A DNA stretch of 64,000 nt from CALITV01 sp964415795. Its GTDB lineage: Bacteria; UBP6; UBA1177; JAKLFG01. Each line of letters starts with the position of its first letter. Within the stretch, counting starts at the first letter, position 1. The notes beneath the pieces were generated by a model. That model saw only the letters and a list, made by a program, of their open reading frames with translations. It did no database searches and had not been told where the DNA came from. The stretch is taken from assembly GCA_964415795.1 (NCBI GenBank), contig CAYQBN010000011.1:1-64000 (forward strand). The letters run 5' to 3'. Both the position numbers and the translations under genes were made by a program. Positions 40,614 to 49,611 of the stretch are shown here, one piece after another.

Positions 40614-40975
40614 CGACGCTCCGATCGTTCGAGAAACTCGCGAATAAGACAACGGTCTGCGTCGGTGAGGTCAAGGAATCGTATCCCCATCCCCGGGACC
40701 GGCGGCTGCTGATCGGCAAGCGCGGGAAATAGAACATACTTATCTTCCGCACGAACCACCTCGCCGTTCACCCGGATCTCACGGTCGGTCCCCGGTAGAA
40801 CGAATCGAAGTTCGAAGTGGTCCCCCGGTTCCCAGAGAAGAGAAGATCGAACGAAAACGCCGCCTTCGCTGATATCACGACCATCAAACGACGCGGCGAC
40901 ATCGGTCCCCGATTCACGGAGCCTCAATTTTATCGAGATGGGGACCCGCTTGAACTTGCGTTGTTCGGCGATCAT
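40610..40975 (-). CDS. PilZ-domain (c-di-GMP receptor) protein
   Basis: The 121-residue protein is a single PilZ domain: RKFKR near the N-terminus (the RxxxR c-di-GMP motif), then DISEGGVFVRS, the D/NxSxxG motif, and a beta-barrel with VNGEVVRAEDKYVLF. It probably binds cyclic di-GMP and controls a partner by contact. The ATG at 40975 overlaps the panD stop (ATGA), so it is translationally coupled to panD. It is convergent with obgE and overlaps it by four bases. The pairing with panD is unusual; the target is unknown. Confidence 0.85.
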   Translation of the reverse strand: MIAEQRKFKRVPISIKLRLRESGTDVAASFDGRDISEGGVFVRSSLLWEPGDHFELRFVLPGTDREIRVNGEVVRAEDKYVLFPALADQQPPVPGMGIRFLDLTDADRCLIREFLERSERR

Positions 40976-41328
40976 GGCATCGGCAGGGGATTGTTGGCGT
41001 CATCCACGAAAACAAGATGCGGAGCGGGGATCTCACTTTTCTCCTCAGAAATATAACGGTGGCTCGCTACAATGATAAGATCACCACGGCTCACCAAACG
41101 CGCCGCCGCCCCATTGACACAGACCTCTCTCTTGCCGCGTCTTCCCGGTATTGCGTAGGTTTCAAAGCGTTTCCCGTTGGAGATATTCCACACATCTACA
41201 AACTCATAGGGAAGAATGGCTGCGAGGTCCATAAGGTCCTCGTCGATCGTGATACTGCCGTGATAGTCAAGATTCGCATCGGTTACCCGCAACCGATGGA
41301 TCTTCGACTTGAGCATCTTTCGAAACAT
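40972..41328 (-). CDS. panD: Aspartate 1-decarboxylase
   Basis: The 118-residue protein begins MFRKMLKSKIHRLRVTDANL and contains YHGS, where self-cleavage between Gly and Ser forms the pyruvoyl group. Later segments NGKRFETYAIPGRRG and NGAAARLVSRGDLIIVASH match PanD. It makes beta-alanine for pantothenate and CoA. The start has AAGGAG six bases upstream. It is the first gene of a two-gene unit with the PilZ gene. Confidence 0.95.
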   Translation of the reverse strand: MFRKMLKSKIHRLRVTDANLDYHGSITIDEDLMDLAAILPYEFVDVWNISNGKRFETYAIPGRRGKREVCVNGAAARLVSRGDLIIVASHRYISEEKSEIPAPHLVFVDDANNPLPMP

Positions 41329-41435
41329 CCGCGGCTCCTTAGTTGTCGCGGAGGCATCTTAACCAGCTATTCTCGATTGTCAACCCCATCGTCCTGCCCT
41401 CTTCTCGAAGAGCGGGAAAAAGCGCTCAACACTGA

Positions 41436-41464
41436 AAAAAGGAACCACGCCGAGGTTCCTTTTT
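41436..41464. terminator. Bidirectional-type hairpin before the lipoprotein at 41565
   Basis: AAAAAGGAACC (41436-41446) pairs with GGTTCCTTTTT (41454-41464) around a seven-base loop. The A- and T-rich ends would allow intrinsic termination in either direction. It lies between the panD start and the promoter at 41493, probably insulating the new operon. Confidence 0.6.
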
Positions 41465-41492
41465 CGTTCCATAAAAAAAGGAGAATGTCGTG

Positions 41493-41520
41493 TTGACTTT
41501 TGTTCTTGCCATGTTATAGT
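41493..41520 (+). promoter_or_regulatory. Promoter for the 41565-46908 envelope operon
   Basis: TTGACT (41493-41498) and TATAGT (41515-41520) are 16 bases apart, 44 bases before the ATG at 41565. Confidence 0.7.
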
Positions 41521-41564
41521 CGTTCCCGAAAAAGTTACGGATATCTTGCAAAGCGGAGGTTGTG

Positions 41565-43781
41565 ATGTTCAAGCATTTCGTATGGTTGGCCGTTTTTGCG
41601 CTCGTCGCGGCGGCATGCAACAGCTATGATGTCGAAGGGAACCCCGAGATCGTAGCAACGCCCCCGAACTGGTCGGTGGATTATATCTTGCGGACGGCCG
41701 ATCTTAAAGATAATGAAAAGACATGGCAGGAATTTGTCATCAGCAACAAGGCCGAGACCGGTGAACTGCAGATATTCGCCATCAATCTCCTCACGCCGGA
41801 TGGCCATATCATCGGATCATATGGCGTTGACCCTGATATCTCCCGCCTTTTCTCTTTCGAGTACTCGAATGTCACCCAAGGAAGGAACGGTGGCATCACC
41901 AACATCCTCGTTGATGACAGCAACAATCCGCAACTCGATGCAGAGGGTAACTATCAAGTCACGGGATATACCTTGGTTGAGGACGGTCAAGGTCAACCTG
42001 TTTTTTCATTCGACAACTACAGCAACGCGACGAACGCCTTTCAAATCGCACCGCTCTGTCCTCTCAAGGATCCGCTTCACCCGACGGCATACAGTTACAC
42101 CAAAACGAAGGAAAATACGACGACCTGTCGTCAGGTCCCCGGAGACCCCAATCGGTGCATCAACGAATGCCAGCGGGGATACGAGGCATCCTCTTACAAC
42201 CGCTTCATTAAGATAAAGGTGAACTATAAGCAGTTGGAGAACGCCATCTACAAAGATATGCTCCAGCGCAACCTTCCTGATAAAGGAAACTTCGCCGTTG
42301 AGTTCTGCACCAACGATCCCAGCAAAGACACAACGAGTCCGACATGTGCCGAGGGAACATCCTTCAAGGTCCCCATTTACCGCTACCCCAACCTGCCGCC
42401 GCAGCCGTTCATCGGGCTCCAATACACGATGCCTATTAGCGGATATAAAGACTACCGTGTTATTAAGGACCCGGTCAACATGGATGTTCACCTTACCTGT
42501 CCACGACGCGACGACATCGACGCGGCAACGGTCGAAAAATGTGAAAAGACGCTCGTTTCCGATGTGGCAAGCAGTGAAACCATGTCGCCGACCGATTTCG
42601 TGAACACCTGTTGCCTCCCGAACTGGCAAGATTTCTACTGCATCAAGTACCGCTGGGAGCTTGTCGAGACGCCGACGCCGCTCGCCGAAGAGACGCGCAT
42701 CTCCCTCGACAACATCATAGATGGCGGTGAGGGCATGTGGTACTCCGCGTGCGGTGACGAAGATCCGACGCTCGCCTCATTCCGGGCACACATGATCACG
42801 CCGGTCCGCAAAAATGGGAAGGAAATCTACTATAAGGTCAAAATATCGGCCGTAACCGTGGACAAACAAACCGATCTCGAGAGTGACATCACCGATAAGA
42901 TAGACGCACCGAACATCATCCCCGCAGCGCGCGTCATGGTCCAGTTGACATGGAAAGAGGGTCTGCCAACGGCGGCGGCCCTTGACCGCCGAGAAGGGGT
43001 CGCAGTGGATGTCGATCTCCATCTCATCAAGAAGAAGGGCATGGATGCCTGCGGCACCGAGGTAGGAGCCGACGGTCTTATGTGCACTTCGATGGGAACC
43101 TCTCTTCTCACCCCCTCGCCGACGCACGACGATTGCCATTTCAACGATCTCGGAAATAATGGAAAATATCAGTGGACCGGGTGCAGCGGCGATTTCAAAA
43201 CGATCGCGTGGCATGCCTCTCTCGACCTTGACAATACTTGGGGTGGTGCCGATTATACGAGTCCCGAAACAATAAACCTCGGCCCAATCGAAGATTCCGA
43301 TAAGGACGGAAAACCGGACGTGAATCCTTATTCCGACGACTACCTCGTCGTGGTGAACTACAATAGGTGCCAGAACCTTAAAGATGAAGACCAGTCGGCA
43401 TGCCAACCCGGTGGCAGCCACTATGCAGTGCACGGCCGAGTCGAGATATTCGTGGACGGAGACTTGGCACCGCGCGAAGGAGACAACCAAGGGAACGCCG
43501 ACGAGAACCCGCTTAACCGTATAGACTTCGTGATCAACCCCCAAGAGTGGATCGTCCTCGATCTCATCACTTGGAACCAGTCGCTTCCCGCTCGCAAGAA
43601 CACACTGTGGCAGGGAGACGCCATTGTAAAGAATCAGCCTTCGTACCTCGATAAGGTCTGCAAGTTCGATCTCGCCTACTGTCACGACACCCCCATCTGG
43701 GGCGAGGGAACCTTTGAAACATGGGTAACCAATACCGACAACACGGTTGACGGCACTTGCTACGCGTACGACGGTCAGTAA
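41565..43781 (+). CDS. Large Cys-containing lipoprotein with myxobacterial-type VDLHL domain
   Basis: The 738-residue protein has lipobox VAAAC and should be lipid-anchored. It holds several Cys pairs and, in its C-terminal third, VDVDLHLIKK ... DDCHFND ... WHASLDLDNTWGG ... PETINLG ... YLVVVNYN. I recognise this order from Asp-rich domains of myxobacterial exoproteins (DLDLHLV...DCYF...WG...LDxDD...PE). The function is unknown; surface exposure or metal binding are possibilities. The ATG at 41565 follows GGAGGT. The next gene starts five bases after its stop. Confidence 0.7.
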   Translation: MFKHFVWLAVFALVAAACNSYDVEGNPEIVATPPNWSVDYILRTADLKDNEKTWQEFVISNKAETGELQIFAINLLTPDGHIIGSYGVDPDISRLFSFEYSNVTQGRNGGITNILVDDSNNPQLDAEGNYQVTGYTLVEDGQGQPVFSFDNYSNATNAFQIAPLCPLKDPLHPTAYSYTKTKENTTTCRQVPGDPNRCINECQRGYEASSYNRFIKIKVNYKQLENAIYKDMLQRNLPDKGNFAVEFCTNDPSKDTTSPTCAEGTSFKVPIYRYPNLPPQPFIGLQYTMPISGYKDYRVIKDPVNMDVHLTCPRRDDIDAATVEKCEKTLVSDVASSETMSPTDFVNTCCLPNWQDFYCIKYRWELVETPTPLAEETRISLDNIIDGGEGMWYSACGDEDPTLASFRAHMITPVRKNGKEIYYKVKISAVTVDKQTDLESDITDKIDAPNIIPAARVMVQLTWKEGLPTAAALDRREGVAVDVDLHLIKKKGMDACGTEVGADGLMCTSMGTSLLTPSPTHDDCHFNDLGNNGKYQWTGCSGDFKTIAWHASLDLDNTWGGADYTSPETINLGPIEDSDKDGKPDVNPYSDDYLVVVNYNRCQNLKDEDQSACQPGGSHYAVHGRVEIFVDGDLAPREGDNQGNADENPLNRIDFVINPQEWIVLDLITWNQSLPARKNTLWQGDAIVKNQPSYLDKVCKFDLAYCHDTPIWGEGTFETWVTNTDNTVDGTCYAYDGQ

Positions 43782-43785
43782 TGTC

Positions 43786-45213
43786 GTGACCGTGGCCCGG
43801 CGTATCGGCCCGATCTCCAGCAGGCACCTTTTCACATTCTTCCTCATCGCTTTCTTTTCCCTCCCTTCCCCACACGCGGCGAGCCGCGAGCAGTACCGCT
43901 ACGATGTGCTCATGGCCGGTATGCCCGTCGGTACGGTGGAAGATATTTGGGAAGAGCATACCGTTGACGGTTCGTGTGTCGTGCGACTTACGAGCACCAT
44001 GCGTCTCTCCATACCGCGCGGCGAAAACGATCTCTCGATCGGTACCGTTAGCGTCACCGAGGCCGATTGCGGCACCTATCGTCCCCGGTCGCTCCGTATA
44101 ACCCGCAACGAAGGGGGTGCGTTGCTCACCACCACCGCCTCACGAGAGGGAGATCACCTTGTCGTCACGGCTGAAAAGGGTGGCGCCGTTCAAAAGAAAC
44201 GGCTCGATCTTGCCAAAGAAAGCGTCTTTTTCGGCATGTTGTTCCGGAAATATTCCCATGACTTCTTTCTCGGTAAAGGAACGGTCCCGGCTATCTCGGA
44301 AGAAGGCGTCGTGGAGCGGAAGCTCTCTTTCGAAGGACGCCGGGCTGGTGACATGATCGAGGTCACGGTGAATTATGAAGGAATATCCCTGCTCTTTTCG
44401 GTACGCGGACCGGTAGTCGTCTCCACCGTTATGAACGGCGGAATGATCGCTTACTACCTTAGTACCGAAAACGAAGGAAAAAGAGTCAACTCTTCTTCCC
44501 AGCCATCCCGTGATATTCTCGCGGCAACCGCGCTAGAAAACAAAGGACTGCGAGTCACACGCCCGCGGGAGGTTCGTCGTCTCACGGTCCAAATAGATGG
44601 TAACATCCCTTCACTGCCCGAAGCTTGCGGCCAAACGGTTAGCACCCGTGAAAAAGATACGATCGCGGTAACGACCATTAGCGGTCCGTGTCCCGGCACC
44701 TTCGGGCCCGATGACCAAGCGGCAACACTGTATGAGAACAAAGACGACCCGGCAATTACAAAGGCAGCATCCCAGTGGAAAGGCATTACCGACCGGTCCC
44801 GACTTCTTCGCGAGGTGGTTTCCTTCGTTCATAGGCATATCACCGATAAAAACTACCGTCACGGCACCCTTTCGGCAAGCGAGGCGCTCGCGGCACAAGC
44901 CGGCGATTGTACCGAACATGCCGTGCTCGCCGTGGCCCTCCTTCGCGCGCTCGGCGTTCCGGCACGCAATCTTTACGGACTTGTACTCACTGATAATGGA
45001 CGATTTTTCTTCCACCAGTGGATAGAGGCGTATACGGGGAACGGCTGGACAAGCGCCGATCCGACCTTTGGAACGGTTCCCGCCGACGCGGCACGGATCA
45101 TCCTTGCGCGGGGGAACGATGCGTCGATCGAAGAGCGAGAGAATCTGTCGCTGATGACCCTCCGTCTCCTCCAAGGAGCCAAGATGTCCGTCGTGGGGCT
45201 CTCCTATGAGTGA
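43786..45213 (+). CDS. Exported transglutaminase-like protein
   Basis: The 475-residue protein has a leader (LFTFFLIAFFSLPSPHA), a DUF3108-like N-terminal half and a C-terminal transglutaminase-like core with Cys in AGDCTEHAVLAVALLRALGVPAR, His in FFHQWIEAY and Asp in SADPTFG, so the triad is complete. It could act as a peptidase or crosslinker in the envelope. The start is probably GTG 43786 (or 43792) five bases after the previous stop. It overlaps the next gene by eight bases, so it belongs to a tightly coupled unit. Confidence 0.8.
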   Translation: MTVARRIGPISSRHLFTFFLIAFFSLPSPHAASREQYRYDVLMAGMPVGTVEDIWEEHTVDGSCVVRLTSTMRLSIPRGENDLSIGTVSVTEADCGTYRPRSLRITRNEGGALLTTTASREGDHLVVTAEKGGAVQKKRLDLAKESVFFGMLFRKYSHDFFLGKGTVPAISEEGVVERKLSFEGRRAGDMIEVTVNYEGISLLFSVRGPVVVSTVMNGGMIAYYLSTENEGKRVNSSSQPSRDILAATALENKGLRVTRPREVRRLTVQIDGNIPSLPEACGQTVSTREKDTIAVTTISGPCPGTFGPDDQAATLYENKDDPAITKAASQWKGITDRSRLLREVVSFVHRHITDKNYRHGTLSASEALAAQAGDCTEHAVLAVALLRALGVPARNLYGLVLTDNGRFFFHQWIEAYTGNGWTSADPTFGTVPADAARIILARGNDASIEERENLSLMTLRLLQGAKMSVVGLSYE

Positions 45214-46057
45214 GCGCTGGTTCGCTACCGGAGCGTTCACCGATAGCCCGCTTGCCGTAGAGGCAGACAACATCTTCGATCCCAATGCTCTTGATAAAAA
45301 ACGCCTGTTCGAAACTGACATTTTCTTCATTTCATCCAACGACCCTCGTCGAAAGATGCTCCCCAAGCATCTCCTACTCCTTGATCAGGCGGCCCCCGAT
45401 GAGGTTCTCGAGCGTTCCCTAATCCGCTTTGGTGGCGCCGATTTTCTTTCACGACTCGGCCACGACATCGTGAACCTTTTCTCACCGCTCCGTGAATACG
45501 AACTCATTTCCGAGGCAACTTTCAAGACACGAACAGAGCAAGGGGTCCGTTTAGGAAAACAAGTGAACCTCATCGGCCACCTTCTTCAGGAAGACCTTCC
45601 CCTGGGGGAAGCGGTTCCAGTAGAGGAATTCCTCCTCCACATTACCGAAAACGCTCGCCGCCATGGTAGAAGTATCGTGGTGGACCACACGAGAGACACT
45701 TCTTCTTTCTCCTCAGTCCCCGCACGTCTCGTTGAACCGCTTACCGACGAGATACTCTTGAACTTGATGATCCATTCGAGTGGCGGGGAGCATATCATTG
45801 TTTCTGCCTCGAATCGATCCGTCGCTGTTGTCAACAATACTCCTTACCGATTCCCCTACTCACGAATCAAGGCGGTGTTGCGGAGACCTTTTCAAAAATT
45901 TGGTCGTACCGACGGAAATGGGATGGGATTGTTCATCATCGGACTCATCGCATACACGGGAGGATTTTCGTGGGATATCGCCGCACAGGAAGGACATTTC
46001 TCGCTCTCCTTTTCGTTTGGCGCATCGCCGTCGCCGGCTGGGAACGCGGCGAAATAG
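45206..46057 (+). CDS. Histidine-kinase-like protein with degenerate ATP site
   Basis: The 283-residue protein has a possible H box (LSRLGHDIVNLFSPL, His86) and a GHKL-type end FGRTDGNGMGLFII (residues 232-245), the G2 box. The N box reads LLNLMIHSSG, so the Mg-binding Asn at about residue 190 is His. The D box aspartate is replaced by Asn in VVNNT. Kinase activity is thus doubtful; it may be a scaffold or phosphotransfer partner. There is no membrane segment. It overlaps the transglutaminase gene by eight bases and the barrel gene by 88 bases. Confidence 0.65.
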   Translation: MSERWFATGAFTDSPLAVEADNIFDPNALDKKRLFETDIFFISSNDPRRKMLPKHLLLLDQAAPDEVLERSLIRFGGADFLSRLGHDIVNLFSPLREYELISEATFKTRTEQGVRLGKQVNLIGHLLQEDLPLGEAVPVEEFLLHITENARRHGRSIVVDHTRDTSSFSSVPARLVEPLTDEILLNLMIHSSGGEHIIVSASNRSVAVVNNTPYRFPYSRIKAVLRRPFQKFGRTDGNGMGLFIIGLIAYTGGFSWDIAAQEGHFSLSFSFGASPSPAGNAAK

Positions 46058-46908
46058 AAGCTCTTTCGATAGACTCCCGCAACGCTGCTCAGGGTGGCGG
46101 CGCGGTGCTCACCAACCTTGCCCATTTCTGTGAAAATCCTTCTTTCAGCGTGATCGAAAAGAAGTTCTATGTCACTTCCTCCTATTTCTTTCTTGAATCG
46201 TTCTCTCTCGCGGTCTCCGACAGTAAGACCGGTGCCTTCGCCGGCGGACTCATGTACGATCGGCACGGTCGGCTCGATACCGTCAAGACGAACACCGCGT
46301 TCCGGATCGGCGAGAACTTCTTTCTCGGTTTCAACCTGAAGTTCCTTTCGGGGCCCTACTTCCCCCTCCAACGCAAGGTGCAGGCGTTCACCACCGAGGT
46401 CGGCTTCGCGGCACAGGTAAAGAACATTCTCTATTTCGGAGCAACATTTTCCGACTTCGTTCCGCTGGGCGAGAATCTACCGATGCGCATTGCTGGACAG
46501 TTCGCGTGGGACATCTACAAGCGGATGTTCATCTTCCACTTCTCCGGAGGGTACCACATAGACCATAGTGAGGAGAAGGTGCCCGACCGCCGCCCGTTCG
46601 TCACTTACGCCGACTTCTCGACCGGCCTTGAATTCCGCTATTCGTGGTTCTCGGCGCAGATAGGAGCAAACACCAGTTCTTTCGCCCGCGATTTCACCTT
46701 CGACGATCTCCTCAAGACGGCGGGGGTCGGTTTTTACAAGGAGCGAACAGTCAAGGTGAAGAAATTGGTACAGGACGCCGATGGAAAGCCGACCGAAAAA
46801 GAAACCGAGGAAGAGAAGGAGGAAGACGGCGGCGGCGTCTATGCCGCGGTGTTCTTTACCCGCACCTTCATCTCCTTCGGCGTGACCTTTATCTGGGAAC
46901 CGAAGTAG
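45970..46908 (+). CDS. Outer-membrane beta-barrel-like protein (starts inside the upstream gene)
   Basis: The 312-residue protein begins at GTG 45970 with a signal peptide (RTFLALLFVWRIAVAG), all encoded within the last 88 bases of the preceding gene in another frame. The rest alternates hydrophobic and polar residues with many aromatic turns (FFLGFNLKFLSGPYF, ILYFGATFSDFVPLG), as in outer-membrane barrels such as the UPF0164/PorV type. An acidic-basic stretch (KPTEKETEEEKEEDGG) near residue 280 is probably a loop. It ends FISFGVTFIWEPK, a typical last strand with a near-terminal aromatic. Confidence 0.75.
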   Translation: MGYRRTGRTFLALLFVWRIAVAGWERGEIEALSIDSRNAAQGGGAVLTNLAHFCENPSFSVIEKKFYVTSSYFFLESFSLAVSDSKTGAFAGGLMYDRHGRLDTVKTNTAFRIGENFFLGFNLKFLSGPYFPLQRKVQAFTTEVGFAAQVKNILYFGATFSDFVPLGENLPMRIAGQFAWDIYKRMFIFHFSGGYHIDHSEEKVPDRRPFVTYADFSTGLEFRYSWFSAQIGANTSSFARDFTFDDLLKTAGVGFYKERTVKVKKLVQDADGKPTEKETEEEKEEDGGGVYAAVFFTRTFISFGVTFIWEPK

Positions 46909-46918
46909 CGGATCTCAT

Positions 46919-47677
46919 TTATCCCGCACGGCCGTAGCGATCTTCCAGACGAACGATGTCGTCTTCACCAAGATAGTCGCCGCTCTGCACTTCGATGAAG
47001 TGAAGCCCTTCCGGTCCACCTTCCGCCCGGTGCTTCACCCCCTGCTCAATGATGAACACCTTCCCCGGGAGCGCCTCGAGCACCTCGTCGCCCACGGTGA
47101 TGGCACCGCTTCCTTCGACGACGGTCCATACCTCGCGGCGACGGGTATGATACTGGAGCGAGAGTTTCTCGCCCGGTGCGACGAAGATATGCTTTACCTT
47201 ATGGGTACCGGTAAGACGGAGCGATTCCCAGTATCCCCACGGTCGCTTGTCACGGGATCGGTTGTTCTCGAAAAATAACCGGTAGCGCCGAGCCAGCCGT
47301 TCGGGATCATCACACTCTTCAGGGGCAACCACCGCAATACCCGGCTCCCCGTCACGCGGCCAGAACGATTGGAGAAGCGGATCTTCTCCTCCTACCGTTA
47401 CGAGAAGAAGCGCAGGGAACAACGGACGCCAAAAGAGGGGAACCGCGCTCCACGAATGAACGATATCGACCTCGGCGAACCGTGAGCGATTCTTCTCGAG
47501 CGCTGTCAGTACGGCCCCCACGCTGTCGCCATCGAGCACAAGCGATCCGAGATCGAGCACTTCTGCCGAAAAAGAGGGCACTCGGTTCAATGCCGAGATG
47601 AGCATCGCGATCTTCTTTTCCGCACCGGTAACAGCAAAACGCTCTCCCCGTGTTGGGGTAACCAAAAGGACTCGCAT
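46919..47677 (-). CDS. GT-B N-domain-like / ManC-type cupin fusion
   Basis: The 252-residue protein has two halves. Residues 1-130 look like the N-terminal Rossmann half of a GT4 glycosyltransferase (MRVLLVTPTRGER, ADIVHSWSAVPLF-like VDIVHSWSAVPLF). Residues 140-252 are a mannose-6-phosphate isomerase cupin of the ManC C-terminal type: RPWGYWESL, KHIFVAPGEKLSLQYH, REVWTVVEGSG, and LHFIEVQSGDYLGEDDIVRLEDRYGR. No nucleotidyltransferase or GT C-domain is present. Substrate handling of a phosphomannose-like sugar is likely. The ATG at 47677 has GGAGG and a promoter upstream. Confidence 0.75.
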   Translation of the reverse strand: MRVLLVTPTRGERFAVTGAEKKIAMLISALNRVPSFSAEVLDLGSLVLDGDSVGAVLTALEKNRSRFAEVDIVHSWSAVPLFWRPLFPALLLVTVGGEDPLLQSFWPRDGEPGIAVVAPEECDDPERLARRYRLFFENNRSRDKRPWGYWESLRLTGTHKVKHIFVAPGEKLSLQYHTRRREVWTVVEGSGAITVGDEVLEALPGKVFIIEQGVKHRAEGGPEGLHFIEVQSGDYLGEDDIVRLEDRYGRAG

Positions 47678-47702
47678 GGCATCCTCCATTTCCTTTTGTG
47701 CT

Positions 47703-47731
47703 ATCCTAACGGGTAACTTCCTGCGCGTCAA
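47703..47731 (-). promoter_or_regulatory. Promoter for the GT-cupin fusion
   Basis: On the minus strand TTGACG (47731-47726) and TAGGAT (47708-47703) are 17 bases apart, 26 bases before the ATG at 47677. Confidence 0.6.
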
Positions 47732-47754
47732 CAGCAATAATCCCCATAATTTTA

Positions 47755-47783
47755 TTGCAAAAAGCGGCGTCCGTGGTTAGATG
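47755..47783 (+). promoter_or_regulatory. Possible promoter for the gpsA operon
   Basis: TTGCAA (47755-47760) and TAGATG (47778-47783) are 17 bases apart, 55 bases before the gpsA ATG. It is divergent from the GT-cupin promoter. Confidence 0.4.
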
Positions 47784-47837
47784 ATGTGTCGCCCGGCGCC
47801 ACGGCGTAGGCAGACAACATGATAGGAGGTATCGCTC

Positions 47838-48860
47838 ATGTCCTCATGGTCGCATGCTGCCATCATCGGCGGTGGTGGGTGGGGAACAGCCGTTGCTTCG
47901 ATGGTCGCCGAAAAGAACGGAGAAACCATCATCTGGTGCCGTGAACCGGAAGTCGCCGACGCGATAAATCAACGCCACGAGAACGCCGTTTTTCTCCCCG
48001 GCATCGCGCTCGATCGAAGGCTCATCGCGACTACCAATCTTCGCAAGACAGTGGCTGAAAGCAAGACGATCATCCTTGCGACACCGGCACAACACCTAAG
48101 GAACACTCTTTCCACTGCACTACCCGCCATCGCCCCTGATGCCCGCCTTATCATCGCGGCAAAGGGGATAGAAAAAGAATCCCTCAAGCTCATGCACGAA
48201 GTGGTCGAAGAGATCATCCCGAACTCCTCGGAACGCATCTTCGTTCTCTCCGGTCCTACCTTCGCGCGCGAGATCGGCATGAAGATGCCTTCCGCGGCGG
48301 TTATCGCCGGAAAAAGCGAAGAAGAGTTGCATTTCCTTCAAGAATTCTTCTCGCTCCCCTACTTCCGCGTCTATCGTTCCAGCGATGTCATTGGTGTCGA
48401 GGTAGGCGGAGCGATAAAGAACGTTATCGCCATCGGCGTCGGCATCGTCGAGGGTATGCGACTCGGGCGGAACAGTCAGGCGGCGCTCATGACACGAGCC
48501 ATCGCCGAAATGACCCGTTTTGCGGTGAAACTGGGGGCCAACCCCTTCACCGTTTCGGGACTCTCGGGGCTCGGAGACCTTATTCTCACCTGTACCGGAG
48601 ATCTTTCCCGTAACCGGCAGGTCGGCATTCGGCTTGGACGGGGCGAGAAGATAACGGAGATCATGCGTGACATGAAAACGGTCGCCGAAGGCGTCCACAC
48701 GGCTGTCGCGGCGTATCAACTCGCCCGCAAACATGAGGTGACGATGCCGATCGTAGAGACGGTGTACCGCATCCTTTACGAGGATCTCAATCTTCGAGAT
48801 GCGATCGGCCTTCTCATGACACGCAGTCTGAAAGAGGAGATATACGGCTATGGTTCTTGA
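47838..48860 (+). CDS. gpsA: Glycerol-3-phosphate dehydrogenase [NAD(P)+]
   Basis: The 340-residue protein has the NAD loop IIGGGGWGTAVA, the catalytic region EVGGAIKNVIAIGVGIVEGM, SGLSGLGDLILTCTGDLSRNR, and VAEGVHTAVAAYQLA. It reduces dihydroxyacetone phosphate to sn-glycerol-3-phosphate for phospholipids. The start has AGGAGGT upstream. It overlaps dapB by 11 bases and is the first gene of an operon running to 54794. Confidence 0.95.
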   Translation: MSSWSHAAIIGGGGWGTAVASMVAEKNGETIIWCREPEVADAINQRHENAVFLPGIALDRRLIATTNLRKTVAESKTIILATPAQHLRNTLSTALPAIAPDARLIIAAKGIEKESLKLMHEVVEEIIPNSSERIFVLSGPTFAREIGMKMPSAAVIAGKSEEELHFLQEFFSLPYFRVYRSSDVIGVEVGGAIKNVIAIGVGIVEGMRLGRNSQAALMTRAIAEMTRFAVKLGANPFTVSGLSGLGDLILTCTGDLSRNRQVGIRLGRGEKITEIMRDMKTVAEGVHTAVAAYQLARKHEVTMPIVETVYRILYEDLNLRDAIGLLMTRSLKEEIYGYGS

Positions 48861-49611
48861 CACCTCACCTCGTATCGCCCTTGTCGGTGCCTGTGGCCGC
48901 ATGGGCCGAGCTCTCACCGTACGGCTCCTCGACGCCCACTTTTCCCTTCTCCCGATAGAAGCTCCCTCCCATCCCACACAGGGAAAGGACTACGGGATCG
49001 CCTGCGGCATGGCGCCAGCCGGCGTATTGGTGACGACGCTCACCGATCCGGCGATCACTTCCTGTGCCGCCGTGGTCGACTTCGGATCTCCGGAAAGTTT
49101 TCGACAGGCGCTTGAGCGGGCGCAGGAAGCTGGGATACCGTTCCTCTCCGGCACCACGGGACTTACCGATGACGATAGAGGTCTCCTCGCATCGGCGGCG
49201 AAAAGGGTACCGGTCTTCTACAGCGCCAACATGAGCATAGGGGTCGCGATCATCACCGAGATCCTGCCGCGACTTGCAGAGTTGACACGCTCGATGGATG
49301 TGGCTCTTACCGAGATGCATCACCGCCATAAAAAGGACGCCCCTTCGGGAACAGCACTCAAACTGAGCGAGGTCATCGCCGCCGCACGCGGGGTGAACGA
49401 TGTCGCCATTACCTCTGTGCGCAAGGGAGATGTGGTCGGTGAACATACCATCACCTTTTTCGGCGACGCCGAACGGATAGAATTGACCCACCGTGCCCAT
49501 AGTCGTGACCTCTTCGCCGCCGGCGCTATGCGTGCCCTCGGTTGGCTTATCGAAAAAAGGAGGCCGGGACTCTACACCATGAACGATCTATTGCGAGAAA
49601 CCCTTCGATGA
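48850..49611 (+). CDS. dapB: 4-hydroxy-tetrahydrodipicolinate reductase
   Basis: The 253-residue protein begins with the nucleotide loop IALVGACGRMGRAL. It has FLSGTTGLTDDD, FYSANMSIGVAI and the signature EMHHRHKKDAPSGTALKLSE with catalytic His and Lys. It makes tetrahydrodipicolinate for lysine and diaminopimelate, hence peptidoglycan. The start lies inside gpsA; the stop overlaps the next ATG (ATGA). Coupling with gpsA links lipid and cell-wall precursor supply. Confidence 0.95.
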   Translation: MVLDTSPRIALVGACGRMGRALTVRLLDAHFSLLPIEAPSHPTQGKDYGIACGMAPAGVLVTTLTDPAITSCAAVVDFGSPESFRQALERAQEAGIPFLSGTTGLTDDDRGLLASAAKRVPVFYSANMSIGVAIITEILPRLAELTRSMDVALTEMHHRHKKDAPSGTALKLSEVIAAARGVNDVAITSVRKGDVVGEHTITFFGDAERIELTHRAHSRDLFAAGAMRALGWLIEKRRPGLYTMNDLLRETLR

